Assembly (NCBI GenBank): GCA_026770575.1
Contig: MU657182.1
Span: 229,034 to 293,033 of the forward strand
Reading direction: 5' to 3'
DNA length: 64,000 nt
DNA from: Pelagophyceae sp. CCMP2097
Lineage: Eukaryota; Sar; Pelagophyceae
The position numbers were made by a program, and so were the translations under genes. This document shows, in pieces, positions 11,321 to 22,854 of the stretch; positions within the stretch are counted from its first letter, which is position 1; every line of letters starts with the position of its first letter. A model generated the notes under the pieces. The model saw only the letters and a list, made by a program, of their open reading frames with translations. It was not told where the DNA came from and made no database searches.

Positions 11321-13963
11321 TCAGGGCGCGCCGAGCGCGGGTCTGAGGCAGGCGAAGCAGATTGCGGAGATGATGCCCGACCTACGCATGCAGTGACGCC
11401 GGCGTCGATGCAGGACGCGCAGAGGGTTGATGCAGGACGCGCAGAGGGCCAGTCTCGGAGCCCTTTTCCGTCGCGGGATTCGCGGCGCGGGGCCGGGCAT
11501 GAACGGTGTGAGGACCCAGGAGCAGAAGATGGTGAAGAGCAGCTTCCGGTTCAGCGACTTGGACACGTCCTCGCCCGAGACGAGGGCCTACGTTCGCGCT
11601 CGCCGCAGGGCCGTCGACCGAGTCCCAGCGTCTCGCCGCGGTCCCCCGCCGACAAGCATGTGCGGGCGACGCACGACGCCGACGACGGCGCCGATGCACA
11701 GCTGCGTCGTCGAGACGGGCCTACCGGTGGCGTGCGTCGGCTCCCGAGGCCGACGTCGGGCGCAGATTCGTCGAGCCAGACGCGGGGGCTCGCCAGCCCT
11801 CTGCGGAGGAGATGAGCGAGGCGAGCGAGTAGCCGAGTTCGATGTTGAAGCCGCGGCTCGGCGTGATCTTGGTACAATCGCGGCCGACCTAAAAATGGAA
11901 TGAGCTTGGTACATATTCACACGAAAATGGTACAATTGTACAAAGTCACTCGATATTCAAAATGACGCGGCCATCTACGGTGCGCATGACGCGCTTGCCG
12001 AACATGGCCAGCCCGACTGCGACGCCGAGGCCGGCGTAGGCGTAGAGCCTAGGGCGCACGGCGTTTCCGCGGCACTGAGGACGGCCCTTTTCCCCGAGTC
12101 GCCCCTACGCGATGCGACTCGCCATCGCGGCGTGCGGACGTTTGCGGCGACGAAGCCCTGCCTCTGCGTCTGCCAGATGGCGGCGATTGGAGCCACTTCG
12201 TTGGCGATATCGTTTGCGCCCGCCGCAAACCTACGTTGGCGATATCATTTGGCCAGTGTATACATCCGCCCCCTCGATGGTGGCACGACGGCGGCGACGC
12301 ACGCCGAGAGCGCGGCGCTGCATATTTGCGCGGAGCCGAAGACCTTTTCCACCGCAGGGTCGTACGTTCGCGCGGACCTATTCGGTATGAAATGTGGAGC
12401 GGTATGAAATGTGGAGCGCCTTTGCATCGAGACGGGTGGAGCGCCATAAGACGCACGCGTGCGCGGCGCGCGTGTCGTCGTGGATTTCGCCCGTGAATAT
12501 TTCGATCTGGTCCGGCCCAGGCGCCGAGTCGCGCACCGCCGCTGAAGAGGTGTTTCGCGGCGGCGGTTCATCCAGCGAGATGTGGTCCATGGCGGCCTCG
12601 GCGTCCTGGTCCTCGAACGCGGAGTGGAACGTGGAAGGGGAGTCATCGTCGACCATTGGACTTTTGGCAGAAACCATCTCGACGCTCCGCGCCGCCTCTG
12701 CCTCGATGCGCCTTTCTTCTCGCGCGCCGGGCTCGTCGACGGCGGCGTACGCGTCGGCCACCGCGGCCTCCGCGACGCCCGTGCGGCCCATTGCATAGTC
12801 GGCCGGAGTAAAGGTGAGCACTTCCGGGTAGACTGAAAAGACTGTCAACGTCAGATACGCCGTCGTGACGCCGATGAGGATGCAAAACAGAACTTCTAGA
12901 GCGGTGGCGTGGTTGACGGGGTCGGCGACGTCGCGCGGGTCCCAGCCGCGCGTGTGAGGATGGTGCTGCTGCTGAACTACGATGAACCACGCAAGTGCGA
13001 ACGAGATCGCCCCGACGGCAAAGGCCATCATCGGCGGCGCGCGCTTCAACGCCAGCGCCGGCTCCACCTAGAGTTCGAGCGGTCCGGCCGACGCCCCCGA
13101 ACACGCGACGACCGCCCGGATGACCTCTCAAAGGCCCCTAAAGTCTCCCTGCGACGCACGGTGAGGAGGAGCTTGGAGGAGACGAGGAAGAGGATCATGG
13201 CAAAGGCCATTGAGATCAACGGGGCGAAGAACCACTGCAGCACGATGCCGACGACGCCGCCGCAGGAGAAGCGGCTCGTCTCCCTGGAATACTCGCAGAC
13301 GCCGCCCTCGGAGACCCACAAGACGCCCGACGGGCCGTTGAACGCCAGCATCGCGCCGACGATGCCGCCCAGGACGGCCTGCGTCGTCGAGACGGGCATG
13401 GCCTTGATGGTCGCGAGCGTGACGTACCTGCGCAAGTCGACTCAGGACCCGAGGGGCCGTCGAGAGGTGCCCGAGACGGCCGTCGGAACCCGAGCGGTCA
13501 AAGGGCGGTCTTCCTCGTATTCAGAAACTACGCCGCTGCAAACGAGACCGTCCCAATCATCGCGCAAAGCATGAGAAGCTGCAGTTCTTCCGGTTTCCCG
13601 ACGTCGCCTTCCCCACTCGGCGCAAACTTCTTGAGGTCGACGATGCCCTTGCGGATCGTCTGCGTCACCGCGCCGGACATGGATACCGCGCCGAGGACGT
13701 TCATCACCGCCGCGATGCAAAAAGCTTGCCGCATCCTAAAGCGGCGCTATGCGCGCGGCGCTATGCACGCGGCCCGGGCGGCGGGGCCTCACGTGATGAC
13801 GCCCGAGCCGACGCTGGTGCCAAAAGCGTTCGCGACGTCGTTCCTGCAGGCGCCGTCGGGCGCTGCCAGGAAAAGGCCAAAAAGACGCCACGTACGCGCC
13901 CATGCACATGGCCATGAGAAAGCAGACGATGAAGCCCAGCGGCACCAGCCAGTCCGTCCCCAT
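11321..13963 (-). CDS. Sodium/phosphate symporter, PiT (Pho4) family
   Basis: Integral membrane inorganic phosphate transporter. Reading down from MGTDWLVPLGFIVCF at 13963, nearly every family block appears once introns are removed: MGANDVANAFGTSVGS across the intron 13844-13895; LRQAF-like MRQAFCIAAVMNVLGA; MPVSTTQAVLGGIVGA; SAFAAGANDIANEVAPIAA across 12231-12302 (donor GTGCGT); GLAMFGKRVMRTVG then TKITPSRGFNIELG; PVSTTQLCIGAVVGV; and a last helix SGIISAICFACLRP. The two ND(V/I)AN motifs and two PVSTTQ motifs are the inverted repeats typical of PiT carriers. A long acidic cytosolic loop lies between the halves, as is usual. At least eight introns; two contain perfect tandem duplications (11407-11450, 12384-12417). 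Likely used in phosphate scavenging. Confidence 0.93.
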
Positions 13964-14130
13964 GGCGCCCGGCGCGACGACGCCGCCTCCCTCAGGCTAA
14001 CCCTGCCCTACCGAATCGCCTCTGGGATTTTGGAGACACCTCTCGGAACCTGCGGGTTTCCTCCCATTTCGGCGAGGAATCTGCGTGCGACTGGTGGGCA
14101 GTGGTGGCCGCGGCGGCGTCCACGGGAGAG

Positions 14131-14262
14131 ATGGACGAGGCGCAGATGGCCGACCTCTTGGCGCCCATCGGCCACCTGGGTGCGGCGGGGCTCTGCGGTT
14201 TTCTGCTGGTCCTGTGGCGCAAGCGACGGCCCCTTAGTCGCGCGACGGCCCCGGGGCTTTAG
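14131..14262 (+). CDS. Possible 43-residue membrane microprotein
   Basis: A short frame (MDEAQMADLL... LCGFLLVLWRKRR) has one hydrophobic segment followed by basic residues, as in a small single-pass protein. It lies between the symporter start and the MIT gene ATG at 14271. It may instead be 5' leader sequence. No family recognised. Confidence 0.2.
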   Translation: MDEAQMADLLAPIGHLGAAGLCGFLLVLWRKRRPLSRATAPGL

Positions 14263-14270
14263 GCGCGTCC

Positions 14271-15285
14271 ATGACGGCTTTGGAGGTCAGCGACGAAGAG
14301 GCGCAGCGCGCGATGGACGACGTCCTCGCCGGCGGCAACGGCGGTGGCGACGACGCCGACGGTGCGAGGCGCCTTTGCAGAGGCGCGCCTTGACGTGCCT
14401 TGTTAGGCCGGGCGCGCGCCGGCGCTCTGCGCGCCAAGTCGGAAGCGCGCGACCTGGTTCGCGAGGCGCTGCGGCACGCGCAGCTGGCGGCGCAGCTGGA
14501 GTCCGGCGATTCGGCGGCGCGGCGGAAAGCGCTTTTGTATTTTGAAAAAGCGCTGGAAGAATACGCCGCAGCGCTCCAGGGTGAGCTCCCGCATCAGAGG
14601 CGCAGACGCTCCCCGGAGAAGAGCGTAGGCGGCGGCGTGCCCGACGCCTCGGCACCCCGCCTCGTCGAGCTCATGGGGTCGTACTTGGACAAGGCGTGAG
14701 TATACGCAATCGACTTTGGATGCGCGTGCTGATGCCGCCTCGCTAGGCGAACTATCCGAGAACACCTCGCCGACCCGAATCTGGACGACGGTGCCGACGG
14801 CGAGCGGCGCCGGAGGGTCCTCACCGTCCTGGCCCAGCGAGGTGCGTCTTTATCCGAGCTGCGGAAGACACACCGTGCGGACCGTCGCTTTCGCAGGCTG
14901 TTCCGTGCTCGCGCGTGCCGTCGCCGTCTCCGCAGCGTCCGCATGCTCGAGCTCTTGGGGCGCCCGAAGAGCCGCCCCCGCAGGCGCGCAAAGCCGCGCT
15001 GCTCGTCGACGGCGACGACGCGTCCCCTCGGCAACTCGACTGGCGGCGATTCGTGCTCTACTCCGACGCCGCCGACTGCTTCATCACGTACCTAAAGTGA
15101 GCCCCCTCGCATGCCGCGACGCTGGCCCGCCGCGTCGGCACCGCTCGGGATACGCGGACCTGCGTAGGCTCTTCGCCGGGCGGCCGCCCGACGCGGTGAC
15201 GCAGGCGACGACGGACGTGCTGTCGCAGCTCGAAGCCGTCGCGCCGATGTTGCAACGTTTACCGCCGCCGCCGCCGCCGCCGTGA
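14271..15285 (+). CDS. MIT-domain-like helical protein
   Basis: Six exons are joined by in-frame introns: a donor near 14371, GTGAGC near 14582, GTGAGT at about 14697, GTGCGT near 14842 and GTGAGC at about 15097. The predicted protein begins MTALEVSDEEAQRAMDDV. It then has a three-helix stretch (KSEARDLVREALRHAQLAAQ, ALLYFEKALEEYAAAL, APRLVELMGSYLDKA) with the length and pattern of a MIT (microtubule interacting and trafficking) domain. A further helix (RTIREHLADPNLD) and a Pro-rich linker follow, then DWRRFVLYSDAADCFITYLK, and the tail ends in a run of prolines. MIT domains bind ESCRT-III tails, so a membrane-trafficking role is possible but inferred. Orthologue not identified. Confidence 0.55.
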
Positions 15286-15600
15286 CGCTGCTCGAGACCC
15301 GCCGCCGCTCGCCCTCGAAGATCCGCACTCCAGAAATGCGGACATCGAAGGGCGCTTTATACATAAGCACGTGCTATATGATCCCTCTAGACCGCGGCGA
15401 GAGCGACGGGTCGATGTCTACCGGAATTCGTGCCTCGGGCTCAGCCGTCCGGCGCCATCGCCTCGTCGGCAGCGCTCCGGGATCCACCGAGGGTCCTCCT
15501 CGGGACCGTTGCTGCGAAGGTTGCTTCGAGAGAGTGCGCAGTCGCTTAGAGTTCCAATAGAGAGAGTCAGCAGAGAGCTGCTCAGTCGAGCATCGATTGC

Positions 15601-15678
15601 GATGCTTCGAGGGATGGCCGTCGGCTGCGCGATGCGGTCGATGCTTCGAGGGATGGCCGTCGGCTGCGCGACGCGGTC
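15601..15678. repeat. 39-bp tandem duplication
   Basis: Two adjacent 39-bp units (15601-15639, 15640-15678) differ at one base. They sit in the 463-bp spacer between the convergent MIT and MYND genes. Nothing else is evident in this spacer. Confidence 0.85.
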
Positions 15679-15748
15679 GGGTCAGCGGCGCCGAGATGGC
15701 AGCGGTCGGCCTCGGAGATGCGGCGCCGAGCTGGCAGCGGGCTCTGGA

Positions 15749-16789
15749 TCAGCCGGTGGCACGCGCCGCGAGCGCTTCGACCATGCCCGCAGCATCGGCG
15801 TCCCCCTTGGCCGCGGCGCGCTTGAAGAGGCGCATCGCCTCCTCGAGGTCCTGCGGCACGCCGTGGCCGTTTTTATAACATTCGCCGAGGTTGGAGAGCG
15901 CGTCCGCCCAGCCCTGCGCCGCGGCGAGCCGGTACCACCGCACGGCTTCGTCGAAAGACTGGGCCACGCCCTCGCCGTCGTAGAACATTGCGCCGAGGCT
16001 GCATTGAGCATCAGGATGGCCTTGCTCGGCTGCGCGTCGGTACCACTGCGCGGCGGCCTTGTGGTTGATCTTCACGCCGTGGTCATGACGATAACACTCT
16101 CCCAGATTCACCTGAGCTATCGCGTGTCCTTGCGCAGCGGCGAGCTCGTACATCTGGATCGCCCGCTTAAAGCTCTTCTTGAGACCCATCTCGCCATCAC
16201 TGTACGCGCCTCCGAGCTCCACCTGCGCGTTGCCTTCACCCTTGTCTACATGCTTCTGCACGCGGCGCAGCCACTCGGCGTCCGACGTATGGCCTCGCGA
16301 TCGGCAGAGCGGGCAGCGCTTGTCGTACTCGTCGCACTTGAGGGAGCATACCGTGCAGATCATCTTGCAGCAGCACTCGTAGAATGTTTGTCCGTCATCT
16401 TCGACCGGGAGTAAGTCCAGGCAGATGGCGCAAGTGCCGCGCCAGTCCGTCGAGTCGTCGTTCAGCGCGCTGGCCTTGACCAACGCCGTCTCTCGAACAG
16501 CCGATAAGCGCGCCGCCCCCTTTAAACCAGCTGTCGGCGCGACGTCTTCGACGATGGGCGGCTCGTCCTTGATCTTCAGCTTCACCGGCATGAGCTCGTC
16601 GAGGAGCCGGTCCGAGAACTCGGTGGCCAGCTTCTTGCACTGCTCCTTGTGCCCACCCTCCTTCCAGTAGACGAGCTGGCACGCCTTGGAGCAGTAGTGG
16701 CGCGATTTGCACTTGGCGCAGTGCTTGCCGTTCGGCGCGGCGCAGACGCAGCAGGGCGCGGGGGCGGACCCCGCTTGCGGGTCGACCAT
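15749..16789 (-). CDS. MYND - RING - Sel1-repeat protein
   Basis: Single-exon frame of 346 residues from MVDPQAG at 16789. Residues about 10-50 form a MYND zinc finger (CCVCAAPNGKHCAKCKS, HYCSKACQ, H..QC). A RING-like set of Cys follows near 130-180 (CAICLDLLP, YECCCKMICTVC, CPLCRSR). From about 200 onward come at least four Sel1 repeats (for example AIAQVNLGECYRHDHGVK, DAQCSLGAMFYDGEGVAQ, ALSNLGECYKNGHGVPQD). This points to a ubiquitin ligase or protein-interaction adaptor. The frame stays open to 17038, but the Met before the MYND finger is the natural start. A decayed relative lies at 48185-49308. It is divergent from BUD13, with a 407-bp shared upstream region in which I see no clear signal. 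Confidence 0.88.
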   Translation of the reverse strand: MVDPQAGSAPAPCCVCAAPNGKHCAKCKSRHYCSKACQLVYWKEGGHKEQCKKLATEFSDRLLDELMPVKLKIKDEPPIVEDVAPTAGLKGAARLSAVRETALVKASALNDDSTDWRGTCAICLDLLPVEDDGQTFYECCCKMICTVCSLKCDEYDKRCPLCRSRGHTSDAEWLRRVQKHVDKGEGNAQVELGGAYSDGEMGLKKSFKRAIQMYELAAAQGHAIAQVNLGECYRHDHGVKINHKAAAQWYRRAAEQGHPDAQCSLGAMFYDGEGVAQSFDEAVRWYRLAAAQGWADALSNLGECYKNGHGVPQDLEEAMRLFKRAAAKGDADAAGMVEALAARATG

Positions 16790-17196
16790 CCTGGGGCCCG
16801 AAAGCGCTCTGGCGCCCGGGCGGCCGCGCTCGGGAGTCGGGCCCGCGGGACGGACTCTGTGAACTTTCACGCGCTGCGCGCCCCCTCGACAGCACGTGGC
16901 TCGCCGCGCCTGCCTCTCCCCGCCAAGTTTTCCACGCGTACGCGCGAGCGACGGCGAGGAAACAGGGTAGAGGGATTTCCCACCCGAGGAACCGCACTCC
17001 TCCCCACGCCCACTGCGTGGCCGCGGGAAATCACCCACCTGGCGGACTGCAACCGGAAACCCCCGGTCCCCACCTCCGCTGGCTAGCTGCGCTGCGATTG
17101 GACCGGGTGCTTAAATCAAACCCTCACGCCTCACGCGCTCGCCGAAGTCCCTGTCGTCCAAAACCTCGAGACGCGCGCGCGCGGACGCGACGTCGG

Positions 17197-19170
17197 ATGG
17201 CTCCCACCGCGATGGAGGCGTACCTTCAAAAGTACAAGAGCGGCGGCGCGAAGAAGAAGAAGAAGGCTTCGAAGAAGGCGGCGGGGCTGCAGATTGTTGA
17301 GATGGAAGATGAATTTGGAGACGCCAAAAAGAAGCGTGCCGTCGACGATGAAGACGACGCGCCCCAAATCGTCGACCAGCGCAGCGACGACGACGACGAC
17401 GCGCCCGGCGGGAACTTCTCCCTCGAGAAGCGAGGCGGCTGGTGCGCACGCCGACTCGCGAAATGCACGCTCGACTCGTCGGCGTAGGTCCGCCGTCGAC
17501 GCCGCCGCCGACTCGGACGCTTCTCCGCCGCGGCGACGGCGCGCGGAATCGGACGACGACGCTTCGCCGCCGCGCCGCCGCGCCGCGAGCGACTCCGACG
17601 CGTCGCCGCCGAGGCGCGGCCGCGTCAACTCCGACGACGACGACAGTAGCGACGAAGACGCGCCGCGCAAGCAGCAGCGCGGCCGCGTCGACAGCGACGA
17701 CGATGCATCGCCGCCGCGCAAGAAGAGAGTCGACAGCGACGACGACGCCTCGCCTCCGCGCAAGCCGCGCGTCGACAGCGATGACGACGCTTCACCTTCG
17801 CGCAAGCCGCGCGCCGACAGCGACGACGATGCATCGCCCCCGCGCAAGCAGCGGCGCGCGGCGAGCAGCGACGGCGACGCTTCGCCTCGGCGCAAGCCGA
17901 AGACGCGCGTGGACAGCGACGGCGACGCCTCGCCGCCGCGCAAGCGCCGCGCCGACAGCGACGACGCCTCGCCGCCGCGGCGCAAGGCTGCGGCGTCGAG
18001 TGATCGCCCCGCCGCCGACGCGGCGCCGCCGGCCAAGGAGGAAGAGTCTCAAAAGATGAGTTCGGGCCACCGCGCGGGCGTGCTCTCCGGGGCGGAGTTC
18101 AAAAAGGCTGAAGTCGAGCTCCGCGAGGCCAAGAAGCGCGCGGCCGCCAGCATGGACAAGGAGGCCGCCGGCGCAAACGCCTCGACGTGAGTCTCGAAAC
18201 GCCGCCCGTCGAAAAAGTCGGACCGCGTTGTGCACTGACACTCTCGTTTTGTAGCGTCTATCGTGACAAGGGCGGCAAGAAGCTGGACCTACGCGACGAG
18301 TTTACGCGCATCGAGGCGGAGCGCGCGGCCAAGGTTCAAGAGGCCAAGGAACAGCCGGGACCGGTGTCGGAGACTGTCCAAGGGTGTCGGAGACTGTCCA
18401 AGGCAATCGCGGACCCTCGCAGTCATGAGAAGCACAGAGGCCCGACCGACGCCCGGCGGGAAACGCTGCCCTCGTCCGTCGCTTCCGCCTGGTGGTTCCA
18501 CGGAGTCGACGCGTTTCCCCTTTCGTATACGCGTTGCCCCGTCGTATACAGTGGTATGGCATGGTCGCACCCTTTCGTTTCCAGGTACGAGTGGGGCCGG
18601 GGCACGAAGCAAAAGGCGGACGAGGCGGCGGCGCGCGCCGAGCTTGCTGCGATGGCTTCGACGGCGTTTGCTCGGCGGGCCGACGACACCGACTTGGAGA
18701 AAATGCGCAAGTCTGTGATCCACAGCGACGACCCCATGGCCGCCTACTTCCGCGAAAAGGGCGCGCAAGTCGAGGACGCGCCCGACCAGGTGCAGGCCGG
18801 CGCGCAAAGCGGTGCGTTCCTTTGTTCGACGGCCGCCGCGGTCACGGGCCGCGCGCGGCCGAGATCCGTCGCCGCGGGTCGACGATGCGCGCCTCGCGAC
18901 GCGCGCTTCTTAGCTTCGAGCGGCAAGCCGAAGTACAAGGGGCCGCCGCCGCCTCCGAATCGCTTCAATATTCGTGCGTCTTGTCGTCCTGCATCCGCAT
19001 TATTCGCTGTGGCCGCGCTCGGGCCTGTCCGAGGGCGCTTCGTAGGCCCGGGCTACCGATGGGACGGCATCGACCGCGGCAACGGCTGGGAAGGCAAGGT
19101 GTTCAACAAATCCAACGTTGCGGTTGGACTCAAAAACGAGAAGTACAGCTGGTCCTGCGCCGACATGTAA
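17197..19170 (+). CDS. BUD13: BUD13 homologue, RES splicing complex
   Basis: Pre-mRNA splicing factor of the RES (retention and splicing) complex. It begins MAPTAMEAYLQKYKSGG; the second Met at 17212 is also possible. The middle has about ten DSDDDASPPRKPR-like units, the same kind of repeat as in animal BUD13. The conserved C-terminal half follows: SSGHRAGVLSG, VYRDKGGKKLDL, YEWGRGTKQ, then PPPPPNRFNI joined across an intron to RPGYRWDGIDRGNG(W)E, the family hallmark. Introns: 17442-17487, 18187-18254, one ending at 18584, 18812-18913 and 18974-19045, the last two with GTGCGT donors. The exon end before YEWGRG (about 18345) is unclear because of a 20-bp tandem duplication at 18363-18402. The stop is 19168-19170. 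Confidence 0.92.
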
Positions 19171-19641
19171 ACTGCGCCGACATGTGCACGCGCCGCCGCC
19201 GGAAACGGGCGCCTATAATACAAAAGCATTGTGCAACTCCTCGCGGCAATGCCGAATTGGTCTCGGATCGAAACGGTGGCTCTTGCAAGGCACCGGCCGC
19301 TCGATGCTTGCGGGCCGCGTGCGATCCACGAGGGCTCCGTGCAGGCTGCGACAAGGGATGCGTGCGGGCTGGTTCCAATTGCAAGGAGCGCGGCCGTGCC
19401 TGGCAGTGGCTGCTGACTCGCGCCCCGTTGCTTCGCCCCGTTGCTTCGACGCGCCGCCCACACGCATCCATACGCATCCATACGCCGAGTACACCCCACC
19501 TTTTGCGAGACAGTATCGAATGAAAGAGCTATCGAACGAAAGAGCTTGCTTTTAGTACAATACGATGCTGTGTTGCTAAAGGCACTTCCCCGCGACGGGC
19601 GAGCCGTCATAAGTGCCGGGCCCGACGTCTTTGATGGTCGC

Positions 19642-20323
19642 TTACTGCACGCCGCCAAGGCCGTCCATGGCGTCGGGCGCCTTGTACCCGGGCGTGTTGA
19701 CGATGGAGATGGCGTGGATCACGCCGTTGTCGCACTGGATGTCGACCGGGTACTTCTCGCCCGTGGCCGCGCCCGACGGGCCCTGGCCGATGATCGAGTC
19801 ATCGAGGAAGGTCTTGCGCGCGAAGCGCTTGTACGTGAGCGACGAGCCCTCGACCGTCGGCTGGTCCTTGCCGATCGAGCCGGTCGAGACCGAGCCCGGG
19901 AGCACGTGGTACTTGAGCACCTCCGCCGTGATGGAGCCCTTGTAGTCCGTGACCGCCGAGTCGACGGGCGCGAGGAGCGTGTACGGGCCCGGGCCGGACA
20001 GCGTGGCCGTGAGGCCCGCCGCGTCGATAGCCGCGACAATCTTGCCGAAGTTGTCGTAGCCCTTGATCTCGTTCTCCTCGTGGCCATCGTTGTTCGAGCC
20101 CCACGGGATGCCCGGGCCCTACACAGACGCGGTGATGCCACATCGACAAGGCGCACAGCGAGTACAGGCATGGATTTGGGGGGTCAAGGTGAATCTTCAC
20201 CTGGAGGGTCTTCAGCGTGTCGATGATCGACGCCGACAGCTGCGTCGGGGCGCGCGCATGCTGCGTCGACGACGGCGCGAAGGCCGCGACCGACGTAGCA
20301 AGGAGGAGCGTCTTGGTCAGCAT
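19642..20323 (-). CDS. Fasciclin (FAS1) domain protein, copy A, likely plastid-targeted
   Basis: Two exons (20201-20323 and 19642-20118, intron 20119-20200) give 199 residues. The start MLTKTLLLATSVAAFAPSS is a signal peptide followed by AFAP; a Phe just after the cleavage site is the heterokont plastid-import signature. A single FAS1 domain follows, with H1-like NFGKIVAAIDAAGLTATLSG, PYTLLAPVDSAV and H2-like DNGVIHAISIVNTP. FAS1 domains mediate adhesion at membranes or matrices; a function in the plastid is not established. It is nearly identical to copy B at 22174-22854. Confidence 0.88.
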
Positions 20324-20894
20324 GATGGGAGTGGTAAGATAGACTGGAGTTGAGGTCTGGGCTCTAACTTCAACTCGGCACGCGCCGCGCCCCGTACTTG
20401 TATCTTAAAAATCGATCCTCTTGTAAAGATCAAAGTTTGAGGCCAATTTTCTGGAATTTCTGGGGGGAATCTGTCTTTTTACTTATTTGGTAGGATTTCA
20501 CTTTGAGGAACTATTTCTCCAAGAACATCCGGTCTTTGCCGAATCGCAGTCTGGATCCACGTCCACAGCTGCCGATTTGTCAATTGACGTCTTCCGCTGC
20601 GACAGGCCGCGCCTGCAGACTCCCCCGGAAATCTTATTGTCTGACTCGCAATCCGCCGAGTTTGCGCCCGTTCTAATAATTGATTGATCAGATGACGTAT
20701 AACGAAATATATTGCAGCCAACTGGGACGGTCCTGACCACCCATCTTTATTGATACTTCATCTACTAGGAATTCCTAGTAGGAATACTAGTATAATATAT
20801 TTCGCTGATGAGAAATCGTGTCATCGTAGCAACGTCGGAAAGCGATTTCCAACGTGATTTTTGTGATTGTCGTGTCGACCTCAGATGGCGTTGG

Positions 20895-21046
20895 AATCGC
20901 CGGGGGTGAGCTTACGTGACGTGTGTCGTGGACGAACAGGGCGTGGACGAGCAGTGACAAGTAGAGCCTCGAATATTTCCGTAGAAAGAGGACACCGAGT
21001 ATACCTGGCGGATGGGGCGCGTCCGACGAGGACGCGGGCCTACGGT
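20895..21046 (+). repeat. Dispersed about 152-bp repeat, copy 1
   Basis: Runs from AATCGCCGGGGG to GGGCCTACGGT. It matches 21413-21565 in the same orientation with scattered differences, and 23262-23369 in inverted orientation. No coding evidence. Confidence 0.75.
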
Positions 21047-21412
21047 ATAGAAGGATTGCAATCCCCTCTCGAGGCTCCTTGTCACTGCACGTCGTCCAAC
21101 ACAGAGCACCCGAAACTAATTCAGAGGAGTCGATCTCAAAAGGATATAGATCTAATAAGAAGGAACTATTCAAATCATTTTGCTTTCATCGAGCGGTCGC
21201 AGCACTCGAGGCGGCCGCATCTGCGGGGGCCCGATGCGACGCCGAGAGACAGCAATCCGCCGATGGAAAACAAACAAAACGAGAACGCTCCCAGCCTTTG
21301 CAGCACTCCGCGACAAAGAGTACCATTGCCTCTCGAGCCCGGGCGTCCTAGGTTGGCTGGGATACATGTATACAAGGGGCCAACGACGCTGCATGATGGA
21401 GGAGAACGCTTG

Positions 21413-21565
21413 AATCGCCGGGGGAAGGCTTACGCGACACGTGTCGTGGACGAGCAGGGCGTGGACGAGCAGTGACAAGGAGAGCTCCGGAAGTTCCCGT
21501 AGAACAGAGGACACCGGGTATACCTGGCGGACGGGACGCGTCCAACGAGGACGCGGGCCTACGGT
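21413..21565 (+). repeat. Dispersed about 152-bp repeat, copy 2
   Basis: Second direct copy. Internal landmarks shared with copy 1 are GTGTCGTGGACGA, GTGGACGAGCAGTGACAA, AGAGGACACCG and GTATACCTGGCGGA. Confidence 0.75.
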
Positions 21566-22173
21566 GGAGTTACGCGACGCGGGAACTGCGCTCAATTGGC
21601 GACTATGCCCATTTTGTTTTTCCCATTTTGCCCCGCTCAACGCAAGGCAAGTCCTTGCTTGCTTAAATCCACCCTGGGTGGGGCAGCTCGTCAAGGGACT
21701 GGCTCGCTTTGGGCGGCTGCAGTCCGGCATCAATGGGGGAAGGCGTCTTTGTACGTATAGGATCCATTCTAATCTGCCAAAGATCGCCTTTTCAAAACTC
21801 CGCCCACTCCGCGTCCTCCGCGCGCCCTTCGCGCCCCAAAGAGGCGCTTGGCGGGGTCAGCCCGGCCATAGACCGGCTCGCCATGGTCGACTTCCACTCG
21901 ACGGAGCCACGCTAGGACGCACCACCGAAAGGCGGCGCCAGCAACGACCTTCACTACTTTCAAAAAAACAAAAGTCGAGAGAGCTCCCGGGCCCGGTGTT
22001 AACAGAAGGCTGCGCGTCCCTCGCACGGCACGTGCAACTAGCACTCGGCCAGATTGGATTGGCCGGACAAAGTGTTTACTCAACGATAACGCGGTGCAAA
22101 AGGCACTTCAGCGCGACAGGTGAGGTGTCGCGATTGAGTGCTGAGGCGGGAAACCGACGACTTTGACGGTCGC

Positions 22174-22854
22174 TTACTGCACGCCGCCAAGGCCGTCCAT
22201 GGCGTCGGGCGCCTTGTACCCGGGCGTGTTGACGATGGAGATGGCGTGGATCACGCCGTTGTCGCACTGGATGTCGACCGGGTACTTCTCGCCCGTGGCC
22301 GCGCCCGACGGGCCCTGGCCGATGATCGAGTCATCGAGGAAGGTCTTGCGCGCGAAGCGCTTGTACGTGAGCGACGAGCCCTCGACCGTCGGCTGGTCCT
22401 TGCCGATCGAGCCGGTCGAGACCGAGCCCGGGAGCACGTGGTACTTGAGCACCTCCGCCGTGATGGAGCCCTTGTAGTCCGTGACCGCCGAGTCGACGGG
22501 CGCGAGGAGCGTGTACGGGCCCGGGCCGGACAGCGTGGCCGTGAGGCCCGCCGCGTCGATAGCCGCGACAATCTTGCCGAAGTTGTCGTAGCCCTTGATC
22601 TCGTTCTCCTCGTGGCCATCGTTGTTCGAGCCCCACGGGATGCCCGGGCCCTACACAGACGCGGTGATGCCACATCGACACGGCGCACAGCGAGTACAGG
22701 CATGGATTTGGGGGTCAAGGTAAATCTTCACCTGGAGGGTCTTCAGCGTGTCGATGATCGACGCCGACAGCTGCGTCGGGGCGCGCGCATGCTGCGTCGA
22801 CGACGGCGCGAAGGCCGCGACCGACGTAGCGAGGAGGAGCGTCTTGGTCAGCAT
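22174..22854 (-). CDS. Fasciclin (FAS1) domain protein, copy B, likely plastid-targeted
   Basis: Same two-exon structure as copy A (22732-22854 and 22174-22650; intron 22651-22731). By eye the coding sequence differs from copy A at one synonymous site near the start, while the short intron differs at about three positions including a one-base deletion. The upstream regions quickly diverge. This is a very recent duplication or one kept alike by gene conversion. The AFAP presequence is retained, so targeting should be the same. Confidence 0.88.

Larger units (their letters stand above)
20324..22173. other. Spacer between the fasciclin twins
   Basis: 1.85 kb of lower-GC DNA without a supportable gene. 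It holds a perfect 20-bp palindrome centred on GGAATTCC at about 20764-20783, the two direct copies of the 152-bp repeat, and the dispersed motif at 21655-21685. The frames present are short and lack family features. Confidence 0.6.
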
